A stretch of 64,000 nt of DNA from DATDAW01 sp036525185. Its GTDB lineage: Bacteria; Verrucomicrobiota; Verrucomicrobiia; Chthoniobacterales; DASVRZ01. The DNA is taken from positions 8,484 through 72,483 of the forward strand of contig DATDAW010000054.1 of NCBI GenBank assembly GCA_036525185.1, in the 5' to 3' direction. Both the position numbers and the translations under genes were made by a program. The notes under the pieces are model-generated. The model was not told where the DNA came from. It did no database searches and worked only from the letters and a program-made list of their open reading frames with translations. Positions 29,617 to 38,861 of this stretch are shown piece after piece. How positions within the stretch are numbered: the stretch's first letter is position 1; each line of letters starts with the position of its first letter.

Positions 29617-31433
29617 TCGCCGCGGACAAATGCCGCGAGTTCCGCCGTGGTGTCGTAGGCAAGGAAGGGAGTAATGAGGTAAACACCCGGGAAATGGTCC
29701 AATGCGGCACGGGCGATGTCTTTCGCCAGGTGGACACCTTTGTTCCGACCTTCAACGCCTTCCATGCCTTCCATCGAGGCACGCACAGGATCGGGAATGA
29801 TTATGCCCGGGACTTCGTTATGGAGAAACTCGGTTTGGCGCCCGCTCAAGAGTGGCCAGACGCCGGTGAAAATCGGGATTTTCAAGTGTGCGGTCCGCCT
29901 GGCCATTTCCTCGACGAGGCGTGTGTCGAACACAGGCTGGGTCATTACGTATTGGGCGCCGGCAGCGATTTTGCGTTCGAGGCGGTTGATCTGGGCGTCG
30001 AGGGATTTGGCGTTGGGATTGAACGTGCAGCCAATGACAAAATTCGTCTGAATCTTGATGCTTTTGCCCGCATGATTGTAGCCTTCGTTAAGGCGGCTCA
30101 CGATTTTCATGAGCTCGATGGAGTTGACGTCAAAGACGGACGTCGCGCCGGGATGGTCGCCGACTCTTGCCGGATCGCCAGTCAGAGGGAGCACGTGGCG
30201 AATGCCGAGGGCAGACATGCCCATGAGTTCGCTCTGGAGCCCGAGGAGGTTGCGGTCGCGGCAGCTCACGTGGAGCAACGGCATGATCCCAAAGCGGTGT
30301 TTGAGCATCGCGCCCACGGCCAGATTCGAGACGCGGAGGATTGCGAGTGAATTGTCCGCGAGCGTGATGGCGTCGCTTCCGGCATTGCTAAGGGCTTTGG
30401 CAGCGGAAAAGTATTTCTCCAGATCGAGCGTCTTGGGCGGATCGAGCTCGGTGACGATGACGATTTTTCCTTGAGCGATCAGGTCGAGCAGGCTGGGTTC
30501 ACCGGCGATTCTTACCGGTTCAACGGGACGCGGTGGCTCGGAAATCCGAATGACTGTCTTGCTTGTCACCGGTTTCAAATTCTTGATCGTGGTTGCCATG
30601 GCAGCGATCTGCGCGGGTCCGACGCCGCAGCAGCCACCGATGAGTCGAGCGCCCTGTTCAGCGAGATCGCGGGCTGCTTCCGCGAAATACGCGGGAGCCG
30701 TGTTGTACAGATAGCGTCCGTCGCGATAGAGCGGGTAACCGGCGTTTGGAAAAGCGCTCAGGATGAAATCCAGCGGCACTTTTTCCAGGGCACGCAACAT
30801 GGCATACGGGCCGGTGAGGCAATTCAGGCCGACGACTTCCGCGCCGGCAGCAGTCAATTTCCGGAATGCCTCGACAATGGACATGCCCGAGGCGAGATGA
30901 CCGCTTTCCGTGCAAACCATCGACGTGACAACGGTACAGGAGGCAATCGATTGCTGGACGTTGAGGGCGATCGACAATTCGTCGAGATCGCGAAATGTCT
31001 CGAACATCACAAGATCCACGCCGCCCTCCAGCAACGCTGCGATTTGCTCCTGGAAGACAGCCCGGCGATCGATTCCTTGCGCGGCGGCTTCGTCGGCCGT
31101 GATGCCCAGCGGACCGACGCTGCCTGCGACATAAGCGTTTTTGCCTTTGGCGGCCTTTTTTGCAAGCCACGCGGCAGTTCGATTGATCTCAGCCACCTGG
31201 TTCTCGAAATCGAAGCGGGCCAGACGCACGGCATTAGCCCCGAAAGAATTCGTCTCGATGACACGGGCTCCAGCAGCGAGATACTTATCATGGATGCCCG
31301 AAACGAGTTCCGGCTCGGAAAGGACGAGTTCCTCGAAGCAGCGTTCGATGGAAATGCCGGCATCCATCAGCTCGGTGCCCATTGCTCCATCGCCGCAGAG
31401 AATTGAGGTTTTCAGTTCATCCAGGAGGTCCAT
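29613..31433 (-). CDS. Bifunctional homocysteine S-methyltransferase / methylenetetrahydrofolate reductase
   Basis: The 606-residue protein has an N-terminal homocysteine methyltransferase barrel, beginning LLDELKTSILCGDGAMGTEL, with the zinc-binding GGCCGVGP at about residue 285 and an upstream Cys in VGLNCLTGP. A C-terminal MTHFR barrel follows (VTELDPPKTLDLEKYFSAAK as VTELDPPKTLDL, and HVLPLTGDPARVGDHPG). Together they would make methyl-THF and use a methyl donor to form methionine. The fused architecture is known in Firmicutes and other groups. Start at 31433 (MDLLDELK) is preferred over an upstream ATG at 31523. It is divergent from fmdB-like 31528 with only ~95 bp between. Confidence 0.93.
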   Translation of the reverse strand: MDLLDELKTSILCGDGAMGTELMDAGISIERCFEELVLSEPELVSGIHDKYLAAGARVIETNSFGANAVRLARFDFENQVAEINRTAAWLAKKAAKGKNAYVAGSVGPLGITADEAAAQGIDRRAVFQEQIAALLEGGVDLVMFETFRDLDELSIALNVQQSIASCTVVTSMVCTESGHLASGMSIVEAFRKLTAAGAEVVGLNCLTGPYAMLRALEKVPLDFILSAFPNAGYPLYRDGRYLYNTAPAYFAEAARDLAEQGARLIGGCCGVGPAQIAAMATTIKNLKPVTSKTVIRISEPPRPVEPVRIAGEPSLLDLIAQGKIVIVTELDPPKTLDLEKYFSAAKALSNAGSDAITLADNSLAILRVSNLAVGAMLKHRFGIMPLLHVSCRDRNLLGLQSELMGMSALGIRHVLPLTGDPARVGDHPGATSVFDVNSIELMKIVSRLNEGYNHAGKSIKIQTNFVIGCTFNPNAKSLDAQINRLERKIAAGAQYVMTQPVFDTRLVEEMARRTAHLKIPIFTGVWPLLSGRQTEFLHNEVPGIIIPDPVRASMEGMEGVEGRNKGVHLAKDIARAALDHFPGVYLITPFLAYDTTAELAAFVRGE

Positions 31434-31527
31434 ATCGAGAGGGAATCTTAAGTGGTAAAACGTGAGAAGCGAAAAGTGTCGCCGTTGCAAACCGACCTTT
31501 TTCGGTAGATAACCATGCTTCAACCAT

Positions 31528-31848
31528 ATGCCGACGTACGATTACCAGTGTAGCAAATGCGGAAAGACCTTCGAGGCGTTCCAATCGATGAAAGACAACG
31601 CGTTCGAGACGTGCCCCGAAAAATTGTGCCAGATGGAAACATGGGGACAGGGAACCGTCAAGCGCCTGCTTGGGACCGGTGCGGGGCTCATTTTCAAAGG
31701 ATCGGGCTTCTACATAACCGATTACCGGAGCGAAAATTACAAACAGGGCGCAAAAAGCGACAGCGGCGGAGCCTCCAAGCCCGGAGCCTCCAAGCCTTCT
31801 GAATCCGGACCTTCAAAATCCTCGACACCCAAGCCTGCATCAGAGTAA
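31528..31848 (+). CDS. FmdB-family zinc ribbon protein
   Basis: The first 60 residues are the FmdB-type zinc ribbon: MPTYDYQCSKCGKTFEAFQS, with Cys8 and Cys11, then ETCPEKLCQ as the second pair. The middle part LLGTGAGLIFKGSGFYITDYR is the conserved FmdB core. The tail is a disordered Ser/Pro/Lys/Gly-rich stretch with SKPGASKPSE-type repeats. These small proteins are presumed regulatory; their biochemical role is not settled. The following zinc-ribbon gene starts 38 nt later on the same strand. Confidence 0.9.
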   Translation: MPTYDYQCSKCGKTFEAFQSMKDNAFETCPEKLCQMETWGQGTVKRLLGTGAGLIFKGSGFYITDYRSENYKQGAKSDSGGASKPGASKPSESGPSKSSTPKPASE

Positions 31849-31886
31849 TCTTCCTGACGTTCAGCTTTTAAATCTCCCGAAAGCAA

Positions 31887-32618
31887 ATGTCAGTATTGAA
31901 GTGCCCCCAGTGCGAGTATCAAAACGAAGAGCAGCGCGTCTATTGCCATCAATGTGGCACCAAGCTCCCCCAGGCCGGTTTCGCCGGGGGATACGGTCCG
32001 GCGCAGAATCAACCACTTAGAAATACACAGCCGCGCCAGATCCAGGCCGCCAGTGGCAGTTTTTTCGGTCGATTCTTTAGGGTGATTCTTTGGTCGGCCT
32101 TCGTGGCGGCGCTCATTCAGGGGGCCCGTTCGCCAGATGACATACCTGCACCGCTGCCGCCCGGCGGTGGCGAAGCGCCAAATTTTACCAGGGATTTTCA
32201 GGCCGCGGCAGCTGCTCCTCGCCGGCTTGTCTATCAGGAGCAGGCTGTTAATGCCTTTCTCCAGAGCAAGCTGAAAGCCAGAGCAGGAGTGCTACCGGCC
32301 CATATTGCGCATTTCGAGCGAGCTTTTGTAAATCTAGGCGATGGAAAACTGCGGCTTACCAAAGAGTATCAGCTCCTTGGTTATCCGATCTATGTTGCGG
32401 GCGTTTTCAAACCGTCCATCAGTGGCGGCGCCCTTCACGTTAATACTGATAGTGGCGCGGTCGGTCGGTTGCCGATTGCTGGACTCATTTTCGACCGCAT
32501 TGATACGCTCGTCTTCAGCGAATTCGTTGAAGGCCTTCGGGCGGAACGCGCCGCGCTGGCAACGCTTAAGAGCGTTACGATTCGTCCTGGTGAAGTGGAA
32601 GTTGCTTCGGGACCCTGA
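31887..32618 (+). CDS. Zinc-ribbon membrane protein of unknown function (243 aa)
   Basis: An N-terminal zinc ribbon (LKCPQCEYQNEEQRVYCHQCGTKL, i.e. CPQC and CHQC pairs at residues about 6-25) is followed by a linker and a single membrane helix (about 60-80, FFRVILWSAFVAALIQGA). The ~150-residue remainder is probably extracytoplasmic. I do not recognise the C-terminal domain; its beta-rich pattern, FKPSISGGALHVNTDSGAVGR, is only described here. The next gene begins eight bases after the stop and is secreted, so the two probably work together at the envelope. Confidence 0.75.
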   Translation: MSVLKCPQCEYQNEEQRVYCHQCGTKLPQAGFAGGYGPAQNQPLRNTQPRQIQAASGSFFGRFFRVILWSAFVAALIQGARSPDDIPAPLPPGGGEAPNFTRDFQAAAAAPRRLVYQEQAVNAFLQSKLKARAGVLPAHIAHFERAFVNLGDGKLRLTKEYQLLGYPIYVAGVFKPSISGGALHVNTDSGAVGRLPIAGLIFDRIDTLVFSEFVEGLRAERAALATLKSVTIRPGEVEVASGP

Positions 32619-32625
32619 CCCGCGG

Positions 32626-33945
32626 ATGAAAACGCGTTCGCTCTTTTACGCGTTGTTTTTGCTGACTCTGTGTGGCGCCCTGCATCCTCTTGCCGCAGCG
32701 GCGGCGCAAAATGGCGGTCGCAGCGTCAGCGGTTCCGGCAAGTTTTTTGTTTTCAGCGAAGACAAGACTTTGCGCCAGGAGATTGCAGGGGCTTCGGACG
32801 AAATTCGCGGAATCGTCATCGACGAACTTGGCGCGCAATCCGGCTCCTCTACGCCGGTGGTTATCTTTGTCGATCACAAGCGCACCACTCAGCCCGGCGC
32901 GCTGGAGGCGGATTTGAACTGGATCGTTACCGACGCTGGTCCTCGGGTGCAGCTAAATCTGCGCGTCTCGGATGGCGAAACTTCAGCTGATTTTCAGGAG
33001 CAGATCGTTCAAGCGGTGCTACTCGCGGAGAAATTTCGTGACAAGCCGCCCGAGCCTGGCGAGCCATACGCCAGCCCTCCGCCGTGGCTCATCGAGGGCA
33101 TCTCGGAAAAAGTACGTCTGCGGCGAGGCGAGCCCGACGCTTCCATTTACAAAGGGCTCATGGATGTACACGAAGTTCCCGATTTACAGGATTTCCTCGC
33201 GACGACGTCTTCGAAAATGAGTGCAGCGGAGCTGGGGATTTTTCGCGCCTACAGCTGCGCCTTCGTCAATCTGCTCCAGAATCTTTCTGGCGGAAAACGG
33301 GCGCTGCTCGCTTTCCTCAAAAAATCTCCGGCAAATCGCGCGGACCAGATCAAGCTGCTGTTCGCGACGTTCCCGCAGATCAACGCATCGCCCTCAAGCC
33401 TGGAAAAATGGTGGGCGCTCAGTCTCGCGAAACTGTCGGCGGCGGATCGTTACGCAGCGCTTTCAGCGCCGGAAACGGACCGGCTGCTAACCAAGGCTCT
33501 CGCCGTGATCATCGCGGACCCGGCGACCGCCGAGCGCCGCGAGTATGCGCTCGAGCAGTTTCCGGAATTCATGAAATCCAAATCCCGGAAAACGGCGATG
33601 ACTAACATTGATTGGGAACTCATCCGTCTCTCCGTTCGCGCCAACCCGCTTTTTCGTCCCATACTCAATGAGTACCGGGAAATCGTTCGCCGCTTTGAGC
33701 GCGGCAAAACCCGCCACGCTGAGGAAAAACTTGCTGACCTCGCCGAACTTCGCGCGAAAATCCTGCGCCGCGTCGATGAAGTCGCTGATTATTTGAACTG
33801 GATGGAAGTCACGCAACTCCCTGGCCAAAGCCGCGAATTCGAGGGCTACATCCGTTTATCCAGTCAGTTCGAAAACCCTGCCACGAAGCATCACACGGAT
33901 CCCATCGGCAAGTACCTCGACGCTGTCGAATATGAGTTGCAGTAA
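32626..33945 (+). CDS. Secreted protein resembling an MA-clan peptidase without HExxH
   Basis: The ATG at 32626 opens a signal peptide (MKTRSLFYALFLLTLCGAL, cleaved near AAAAAQ). The mature protein of about 415 residues has a segment QEQIVQAVLLAEKFRDKP and, about 25 residues on, PPWLIEGISEKVRLRRG. In gluzincin-type MA peptidases the corresponding parts read HExxH and WLxEGxAE. Here the first motif has lost both His residues and the Glu is displaced, so it would not bind zinc. The helical C-terminus is not recognised. Family resemblance is inferred from motif spacing only. It is in a likely operon with the zinc-ribbon protein, eight bases apart. Confidence 0.65.
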   Translation: MKTRSLFYALFLLTLCGALHPLAAAAAQNGGRSVSGSGKFFVFSEDKTLRQEIAGASDEIRGIVIDELGAQSGSSTPVVIFVDHKRTTQPGALEADLNWIVTDAGPRVQLNLRVSDGETSADFQEQIVQAVLLAEKFRDKPPEPGEPYASPPPWLIEGISEKVRLRRGEPDASIYKGLMDVHEVPDLQDFLATTSSKMSAAELGIFRAYSCAFVNLLQNLSGGKRALLAFLKKSPANRADQIKLLFATFPQINASPSSLEKWWALSLAKLSAADRYAALSAPETDRLLTKALAVIIADPATAERREYALEQFPEFMKSKSRKTAMTNIDWELIRLSVRANPLFRPILNEYREIVRRFERGKTRHAEEKLADLAELRAKILRRVDEVADYLNWMEVTQLPGQSREFEGYIRLSSQFENPATKHHTDPIGKYLDAVEYELQ

Positions 33946-34113
33946 TCGGTGCAATGGACCCGGCCAGCATCGACAACATTAACAATACGGACAGACAAAA
34001 TGACACTGGCTGATTTTGTTAGATTGAGCGACCTGCCTCAGCGCGTATATCGTGACCGAGTATTAAATACCAAAAAGGACAGCCGCTAGGACGTCTTGCC
34101 GAGGGTGCACGCC

Positions 34114-35160
34114 ATGAAGCAACTTTGGATTTTTTTATCGATTGCCCTGATGCAGGCATATGTTCATGGGAAGCTGGGCGAGTTTGAGACGATTCCCATA
34201 CCGACGGACGCCGGGGTTTGTAACATGGCTAACCATGAAAATGCGATTATATTTACTACGGCCGATAGACGCCTGTTTCGGTTGGATGACAGGAAGCTTT
34301 CCGAAATGACAGGCGTCAACCGCCTGATTCCACTTCGCGGACAGCTGGCCGTTGGCCATGATGGAACCAGCTATTTAATCGAGGCCAAGTCATATAAGGT
34401 ATTGGCTTTAGACCGCGCTGGATTCCTGATCTGGCGCTCACGTGAAGCGACTCCTCCGGCAGATGAGACAACAATTGAGGTTTCGCCCGACGGGACGATC
34501 GTTTTTATGACCAATAGCAATCAAGTTGTGGCGAAATCTCCCGAAGGAGCCGATTTATGGGAGACGCCAATTTTAGAAGATCCCGGTTCGTCTCGTGTGG
34601 AACTCGCGGCAGATGGCCGAATTGCGCTGGGAGAGTGGAACGGCACAATGACGTGCCTCGGACCGAATGGCCGCAGGCTATGGAGTGTCCACGGTCTGGA
34701 TTCGGTCGAGGGACGGTATAGATTCTCACAAGATGGGTGCTTGATCGTTGGAACGGAGTCTGGGCAGCTGATTTCAATCGATCAACATGGCAAAATACGA
34801 TGGAGCAGGGTCTTATCGGCTCCGATTTCGCAGCCGCCAACGCTAGTCGGAAAGGATTGCTTCATTGTAATGAAAACAGACCTGGAAGTTGAATGCTATA
34901 ACCAAAATGGCGAGTCGCTATGGAAATTCAGAAACAAGTATCCAAGGCCTCCGCGTGCCGTCTCCTTTGGGCGGAGTCTTTATATTTTATGCGGAGACAG
35001 AGATGAGGACGTTCTTTACGAATTGGACGTGGACGGCAAACTTCGTAAAACCATTTCACTCGAAATTATGCCATTAAGGAGTCTTCGAATTATCAATGGC
35101 TATCGCTATATGGGAGCATCGCGGCGAGGACTGCTTCGGGTTCCCGTATCGCAGGACTAA
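34114..35160 (+). CDS. Secreted beta-propeller protein (PQQ/WD-like blades)
   Basis: About 348 residues starting MKQLWIFLSIALMQAYVHG, a signal peptide. The remainder is a series of ~40-residue blades with the pattern I-x-x-x-x-x-G-x-x-x-W-x-x (for example LIWRSREATPP, DLWETPILED, RLWSVHGLD, IRWSRVLSAP, SLWKFRNKYP), the WxxxL-type strand ends of PQQ-like propellers. Six or seven blades can be counted. No catalytic motif is visible; it is likely a binding scaffold. The base composition is noticeably more AT-rich than its neighbours, hinting at recent acquisition. It ends just before a long inverted repeat at 35167-35253. Confidence 0.75.
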   Translation: MKQLWIFLSIALMQAYVHGKLGEFETIPIPTDAGVCNMANHENAIIFTTADRRLFRLDDRKLSEMTGVNRLIPLRGQLAVGHDGTSYLIEAKSYKVLALDRAGFLIWRSREATPPADETTIEVSPDGTIVFMTNSNQVVAKSPEGADLWETPILEDPGSSRVELAADGRIALGEWNGTMTCLGPNGRRLWSVHGLDSVEGRYRFSQDGCLIVGTESGQLISIDQHGKIRWSRVLSAPISQPPTLVGKDCFIVMKTDLEVECYNQNGESLWKFRNKYPRPPRAVSFGRSLYILCGDRDEDVLYELDVDGKLRKTISLEIMPLRSLRIINGYRYMGASRRGLLRVPVSQD

Positions 35161-35166
35161 AAACGG

Positions 35167-35253
35167 TGTCACACGGAGCCACGGAGGCCGCGGAGAGTTT
35201 ACGGAATGGCTTTATGGAGACGCCCTCCGCGGCCTCCGTGGCTCCGTGTGACA
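35167..35253. repeat. Perfect 29-bp inverted repeat with 29-nt spacer
   Basis: The arm at 35167-35195 (starts TGTCACACGGAGCCACGG) is exactly complementary to 35225-35253 (ends GGCTCCGTGTGACA). Each arm contains near-repeats of the unit ACGGAGCC/ACGGAGGCC. It lies 6 bp after the propeller gene and before the DUF885 gene. No T-run follows. This looks like a miniature mobile or REP-type element; it could also terminate transcription as a very stable hairpin. Confidence 0.85.
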
Positions 35254-35373
35254 GATTTCAGAAAGCAGAATAGGTCTCCGAGTCTACGATTGGCAGAGGT
35301 TGAAAGGGGGATTGCTTCGCCGCAACGACTGTTCCTCGCCATCACGGCGGTCCCGTGCATAAGTTTCGACCTT

Positions 35374-37191
35374 ATGCGTCTGGCTTTATTGGCCCCTCTT
35401 GTCCTCCTGGTGACCTTTACGATTGCAGAATCCGCCAAAGTCTCGCCGGCTCCCGACCAATCCATGGCGAAGTCCGCCACTGCTGTCGCGGCGCTGCACG
35501 CGCTTTTTGACGAAGCCTGGGAATACCGCATGAAGCAGTTCCCAGTCGAGGCATCTTATCTCGGCGACCGCCGGTATGCCGATCAGTGGGACAAACTGTC
35601 ACCGGTTGACTACGTCGCCCGTCAGGAAACGTATCAAGGCTTCCTCAAAGAGCTTGTCAGGATCGACCGGGACGATCTGCCGCAACACGAACAGCTCAAC
35701 GCGGATCTTTTCGACAAGCAGCTTGCCACTGACATCGAGGAAATCAGTTTTGGCAGCCAGTTTCTGGCGATCGACCAGCGCAGTGGATTGCAAACCGACG
35801 ATGAACTGGCCAGCGCCATCGCGTTCGAAACGGTCGCTGACTACGAAGCCTGGATCGGTCGTCTCAACGGTTTTTCAAGGCATGCCGCTGACGTCACGGA
35901 ATTGCTTCGGGAAGGCATCAAACGCAAAGTGCTTTATCCGAAAGTCCTCATGCAGCGCATCCCGCCGCAAATCGACAAACAACTCGTTGCGCGACCCGAG
36001 GACAGTCCTTTCTTTAGGCCGTTCTGTAAGTTCCCTGCATCGATTTCCCAGGCAGACCGGGATCGTCTTGCCAAAGCGGGCGCTGCCGCCATCACCGCGT
36101 CCGTCATTCCCGCGTTCACCGAATTCAAGAATTTCCTTGCGACTGAGTATCTCCCAGCCTGTCCCGGTGACGTGGGACTTGGCCATCTTCCGAATGGACA
36201 GGAGTTTTATGGATTTTTGGCGCGCAAATTTACGACTACGGATCTGACGCCGCAGCAGATTCATCAGATTGGTCTCAGCGAAGTCGCCCGTATCCGCACC
36301 GAGATGGAGAAGGTTAAAACCGCAGCGGGCTTCAAAGGTACGTTAGACGAGTTTTTCGTTCATCTTCGGACAGACCCGAAATATTTCTGCAAAACGCCTG
36401 AAGAATTACTGACTCGTTACCGTGCCATCGCCAAACGGATCGACCCGCTTACCGTCAAAGTCTTCAAGCTGCCACAGCGTGCTCCTTATGGAGTCAACCC
36501 CATTCCGGATCTTGTTGCCCCCGATACGACTACTGCGTACTATCTACAGCCTGCCGCCGACGGATCCCGCGCCGGCACTTATTTCGTTAATCTCTACAAA
36601 CCTGAAACGCGTCCCACGTGGGAAATGATCCCGCTGACGTTGCACGAGGCCGTGCCGGGCCATCATTCGCAAATCGCGCTGGCCATGGAGCAGGACAGTC
36701 AGCCTAATTTTCGTAAATACGGCGGCTATACGGCGTTCGTTGAAGGCTGGGGCCTCTACGCCGAATCGCTGGGGGATGAACTCGGGCTTTACACTGATCC
36801 GGTCGATAAATTTGGCCAATTGACCTATGAGATGTGGCGTGCCGTCCGTCTGGTCGTCGATACAGGTCTGAACTCGCTTGGCTGGGATCGCCAGAAAGCG
36901 ATCGACTATTTCAAAGCCAACGCTCCGCGCAGCGAACTGGATATCACGAATGAAATCGACCGTTACCTGGCCATGCCAGGGCAGGCACTCGCGTACAAGA
37001 TGGGGGAGTTAAAAATTAAACAGCTCCGGCACGAATGTGCGCTAGCATTGGGGGACAAATTCGACGTCCGCGACTATCACGATTTCCTGATGAAGACCGG
37101 CGCTGTGCCCCTGGATATTCTCGAGCGCAACGTCCGGGCATGGACTGCCGCCAGGGCCAAAGCCGAACACATTTCCACCATCCCGGAATGA
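35374..37191 (+). CDS. DUF885 family metallopeptidase-like protein (605 aa), secreted
   Basis: The ATG at 35374 opens a signal peptide (MRLALLAPLVLLVTFTIAES); the frame is open upstream into the inverted repeat, but that part is not protein-like. The DUF885 hallmark HEAVPGHH lies at residues 424-431, an HExxx(G)HH zinc-type motif typical of this M32/thimet-like family, with a downstream EGWGLYAE segment supplying a Glu ligand. Family members are periplasmic or secreted and thought to cleave peptides. Length of ~600 matches. Alone in its transcription unit; the lipase gene follows after 46 nt. Confidence 0.9.
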   Translation: MRLALLAPLVLLVTFTIAESAKVSPAPDQSMAKSATAVAALHALFDEAWEYRMKQFPVEASYLGDRRYADQWDKLSPVDYVARQETYQGFLKELVRIDRDDLPQHEQLNADLFDKQLATDIEEISFGSQFLAIDQRSGLQTDDELASAIAFETVADYEAWIGRLNGFSRHAADVTELLREGIKRKVLYPKVLMQRIPPQIDKQLVARPEDSPFFRPFCKFPASISQADRDRLAKAGAAAITASVIPAFTEFKNFLATEYLPACPGDVGLGHLPNGQEFYGFLARKFTTTDLTPQQIHQIGLSEVARIRTEMEKVKTAAGFKGTLDEFFVHLRTDPKYFCKTPEELLTRYRAIAKRIDPLTVKVFKLPQRAPYGVNPIPDLVAPDTTTAYYLQPAADGSRAGTYFVNLYKPETRPTWEMIPLTLHEAVPGHHSQIALAMEQDSQPNFRKYGGYTAFVEGWGLYAESLGDELGLYTDPVDKFGQLTYEMWRAVRLVVDTGLNSLGWDRQKAIDYFKANAPRSELDITNEIDRYLAMPGQALAYKMGELKIKQLRHECALALGDKFDVRDYHDFLMKTGAVPLDILERNVRAWTAARAKAEHISTIPE

Positions 37192-37237
37192 CGGATTGTG
37201 CCGCCCCTGGAAAGCAACATTCGACCGCTTTAATAAA

Positions 37238-37933
37238 ATGAAGGATTTAGCTTCGAAGATCTGGATTAGGATTACGGGAGTGTTGAGTTTTACCGGCATA
37301 TGTTTGGGAACTCCTGCGGATGGCGCATTGCGGAAGCCAGCGAATCCGGTGTTGTTAGTGCATGGCATCCATGATTCTGCTGCGTCGATGCGCGTGATGG
37401 GGCAATGGTTGAAACGTAGGGGATGGGAGGTTTACGACCTGAGCCTGACGCCGAATGACGGGAAGGCGCCCCTGGAGGAACTGGCAGGGCAGGTGGACGC
37501 ATTTGTTAGCACGACTTTTTTGCGTGGAAGGAAGTTTGATATCGTCGCGTTTAGCATGGGCGGCATCGTTTGCCGGTATTATTTGCAGCGGATGAGCGGG
37601 GTACGCCGGGTGGATCGATTTGTCCAGATTTCATCGCCGAATCATGGCACATGGATGGCGTCCCTGATTTCACACCCCGGCTGCGTTCAGATGCGACGCC
37701 GCAGTCAGTTTTTAGAGAATTTGAATGCGGATTTGTTGGAGCTAACACAGGTCCAGTTTACCACGATCTGGACGCCGTTTGACCTGATGATTCTGCCCGC
37801 GCGCAGCTCGGTGATGCCTATCGGGCGAAATGTCAGGGTTTGGGTCCTCGCGCATCCGTTGATGGTGCTGCAGCCGGCCGTTTTCCGGCTGATCGCGGAC
37901 GCACTGGGTCAGAAGCTCCAGAGTGACCCATGA
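37238..37933 (+). CDS. Secreted alpha/beta-hydrolase, triacylglycerol lipase-like
   Basis: About 231 residues with an N-terminal hydrophobic export segment. PVLLVHGIHDSAASMRVMG gives the oxyanion-hole HG motif near residue 42. The nucleophile Ser106 lies in AFSMGGIVCRYYLQ. A conserved ISSPNHGTW follows, the pattern of bacterial lipases of the LipA/EstA type and of GPI-remodelling-like hydrolases. The catalytic Asp and His would be in the C-terminal ~80 residues (a candidate His is in LAHPLMVL). The ATG at 37238 is chosen because the upstream in-frame ATG at 37196 overlaps the stop region of the peptidase gene. It is convergent with the DeoR gene. Confidence 0.82.
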   Translation: MKDLASKIWIRITGVLSFTGICLGTPADGALRKPANPVLLVHGIHDSAASMRVMGQWLKRRGWEVYDLSLTPNDGKAPLEELAGQVDAFVSTTFLRGRKFDIVAFSMGGIVCRYYLQRMSGVRRVDRFVQISSPNHGTWMASLISHPGCVQMRRRSQFLENLNADLLELTQVQFTTIWTPFDLMILPARSSVMPIGRNVRVWVLAHPLMVLQPAVFRLIADALGQKLQSDP

Positions 37934-37947
37934 CAGACGACGGACGC

Positions 37948-38742
37948 TTACGCGATAATGATTTCCACTCCCAGCTTTTCCAGGGCAGTGCGTGCTGCAA
38001 CGGGAAACCCGGAATCGGTGATGAGCGTGTCAATTTCTTCCAGCGGCGCCACTTTGCTAAAACTGGATTGATCCCATTTGCTGGAATCGGTGAGTAGAAT
38101 CACCCTTTGGGCGGCGCGAATCATGGCGCGTTTGACTTGGGCGATTTCCATGGTGGAATCGGTTAGACCGTGGGGGAGGTCCAGGGCCTGCGTACCGAGA
38201 AAAAGCTTTTGGACGGCGATTTCGTCCAGGTTGTGAACGGTTAGCGGACCCAGATTGCTCGACGATTCGCGGTGAAATGTGCCGCCGAGGAGGATGAGTT
38301 CCTGTCGCGCGCTGTTCGCAGCGCCGATTTTGAGGGCGACGTTGATTGCGTTGGTGACGATGGTCAGAGGCGAAATTCCGGCGAGCCAAGGAGTCATTTC
38401 GACGGCTGTCGTCCCGGCATCAATAATGATGTTGTCACCCTCATCGACGAGGGCGGCGGCGGCACGCCCGATGTTCTGTTTCTGTTCCAAATATTGAGTC
38501 GCGCGTTCGTCGAGACCAACGAGCGATTTAACGATACGGCCGGACTTGATCGCTGTGGCGCCCCCGTGATCGCGGAGCAGGTGACCGTCTCGTTCGAGGA
38601 TTTCGAGATCGTTTCGAATGGTAACCTCAGAGACAGAGAAATCTCGTGCGAGGTCAATGACCCGGGCCATGCCCTGGTTGAGCACTTTCTCGGCGATCGC
38701 AACGCGCCGTTGATTGGTAAGGCGAGGTTTGAGAGAGGCCAT
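37948..38742 (-). CDS. DeoR-family transcriptional regulator of the fructose operon
   Basis: The 264-residue repressor starts MASLKPRLTNQRR and has a DeoR HTH (ARDFSVSEVTIRNDLEILERDG as VSEVTIRNDLEILERDGHL, residues about 30-52) and a C-terminal sugar-phosphate-sensing domain (DEGDNIIIDAGTTAVEMTPWL, with DAGTT as the phosphate-binding loop). The frame extends to 38772 but the ATG at 38742 gives the usual length. It is divergent from fruA with 166 bp between. That region carries repeated CGAAA boxes, so this is very likely the FruR-type repressor, probably released by fructose-1-phosphate as in related systems. Confidence 0.9.
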   Translation of the reverse strand: MASLKPRLTNQRRVAIAEKVLNQGMARVIDLARDFSVSEVTIRNDLEILERDGHLLRDHGGATAIKSGRIVKSLVGLDERATQYLEQKQNIGRAAAALVDEGDNIIIDAGTTAVEMTPWLAGISPLTIVTNAINVALKIGAANSARQELILLGGTFHRESSSNLGPLTVHNLDEIAVQKLFLGTQALDLPHGLTDSTMEIAQVKRAMIRAAQRVILLTDSSKWDQSSFSKVAPLEEIDTLITDSGFPVAARTALEKLGVEIIIA

Positions 38743-38794
38743 GGGAAATGCGAGTATGCCAGCGGTTGTCAAATGTAGTTAAACAGGCTCTATA

Positions 38795-38861
38795 CGAAAG
38801 AATACGAAAGAATCTGACAGAGTCGAAAGAAATCGAAAATTTATTTGACGAAAAGCTTTCG
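38795..38861. promoter_or_regulatory. Phased CGAAA operator boxes between fruR-like gene and fruA
   Basis: CGAAAG begins at 38795, 38805 and 38824, CGAAAA at 38834, and CGAAAAGCTTTCG (a 13-bp palindrome) spans 38849-38861. Spacings of 10, 19, 10 and 15 bp put most boxes on one face of the helix. The last overlaps the proposed -35/spacer of the fruA promoter. The pattern fits binding of a DeoR-family dimer or tetramer. Confidence 0.6.

Noticed and set aside
34000..34089. 29-codon plus-strand ORF before the propeller gene
   Set aside because: Too short, no homology recognised and no clear ribosome site.
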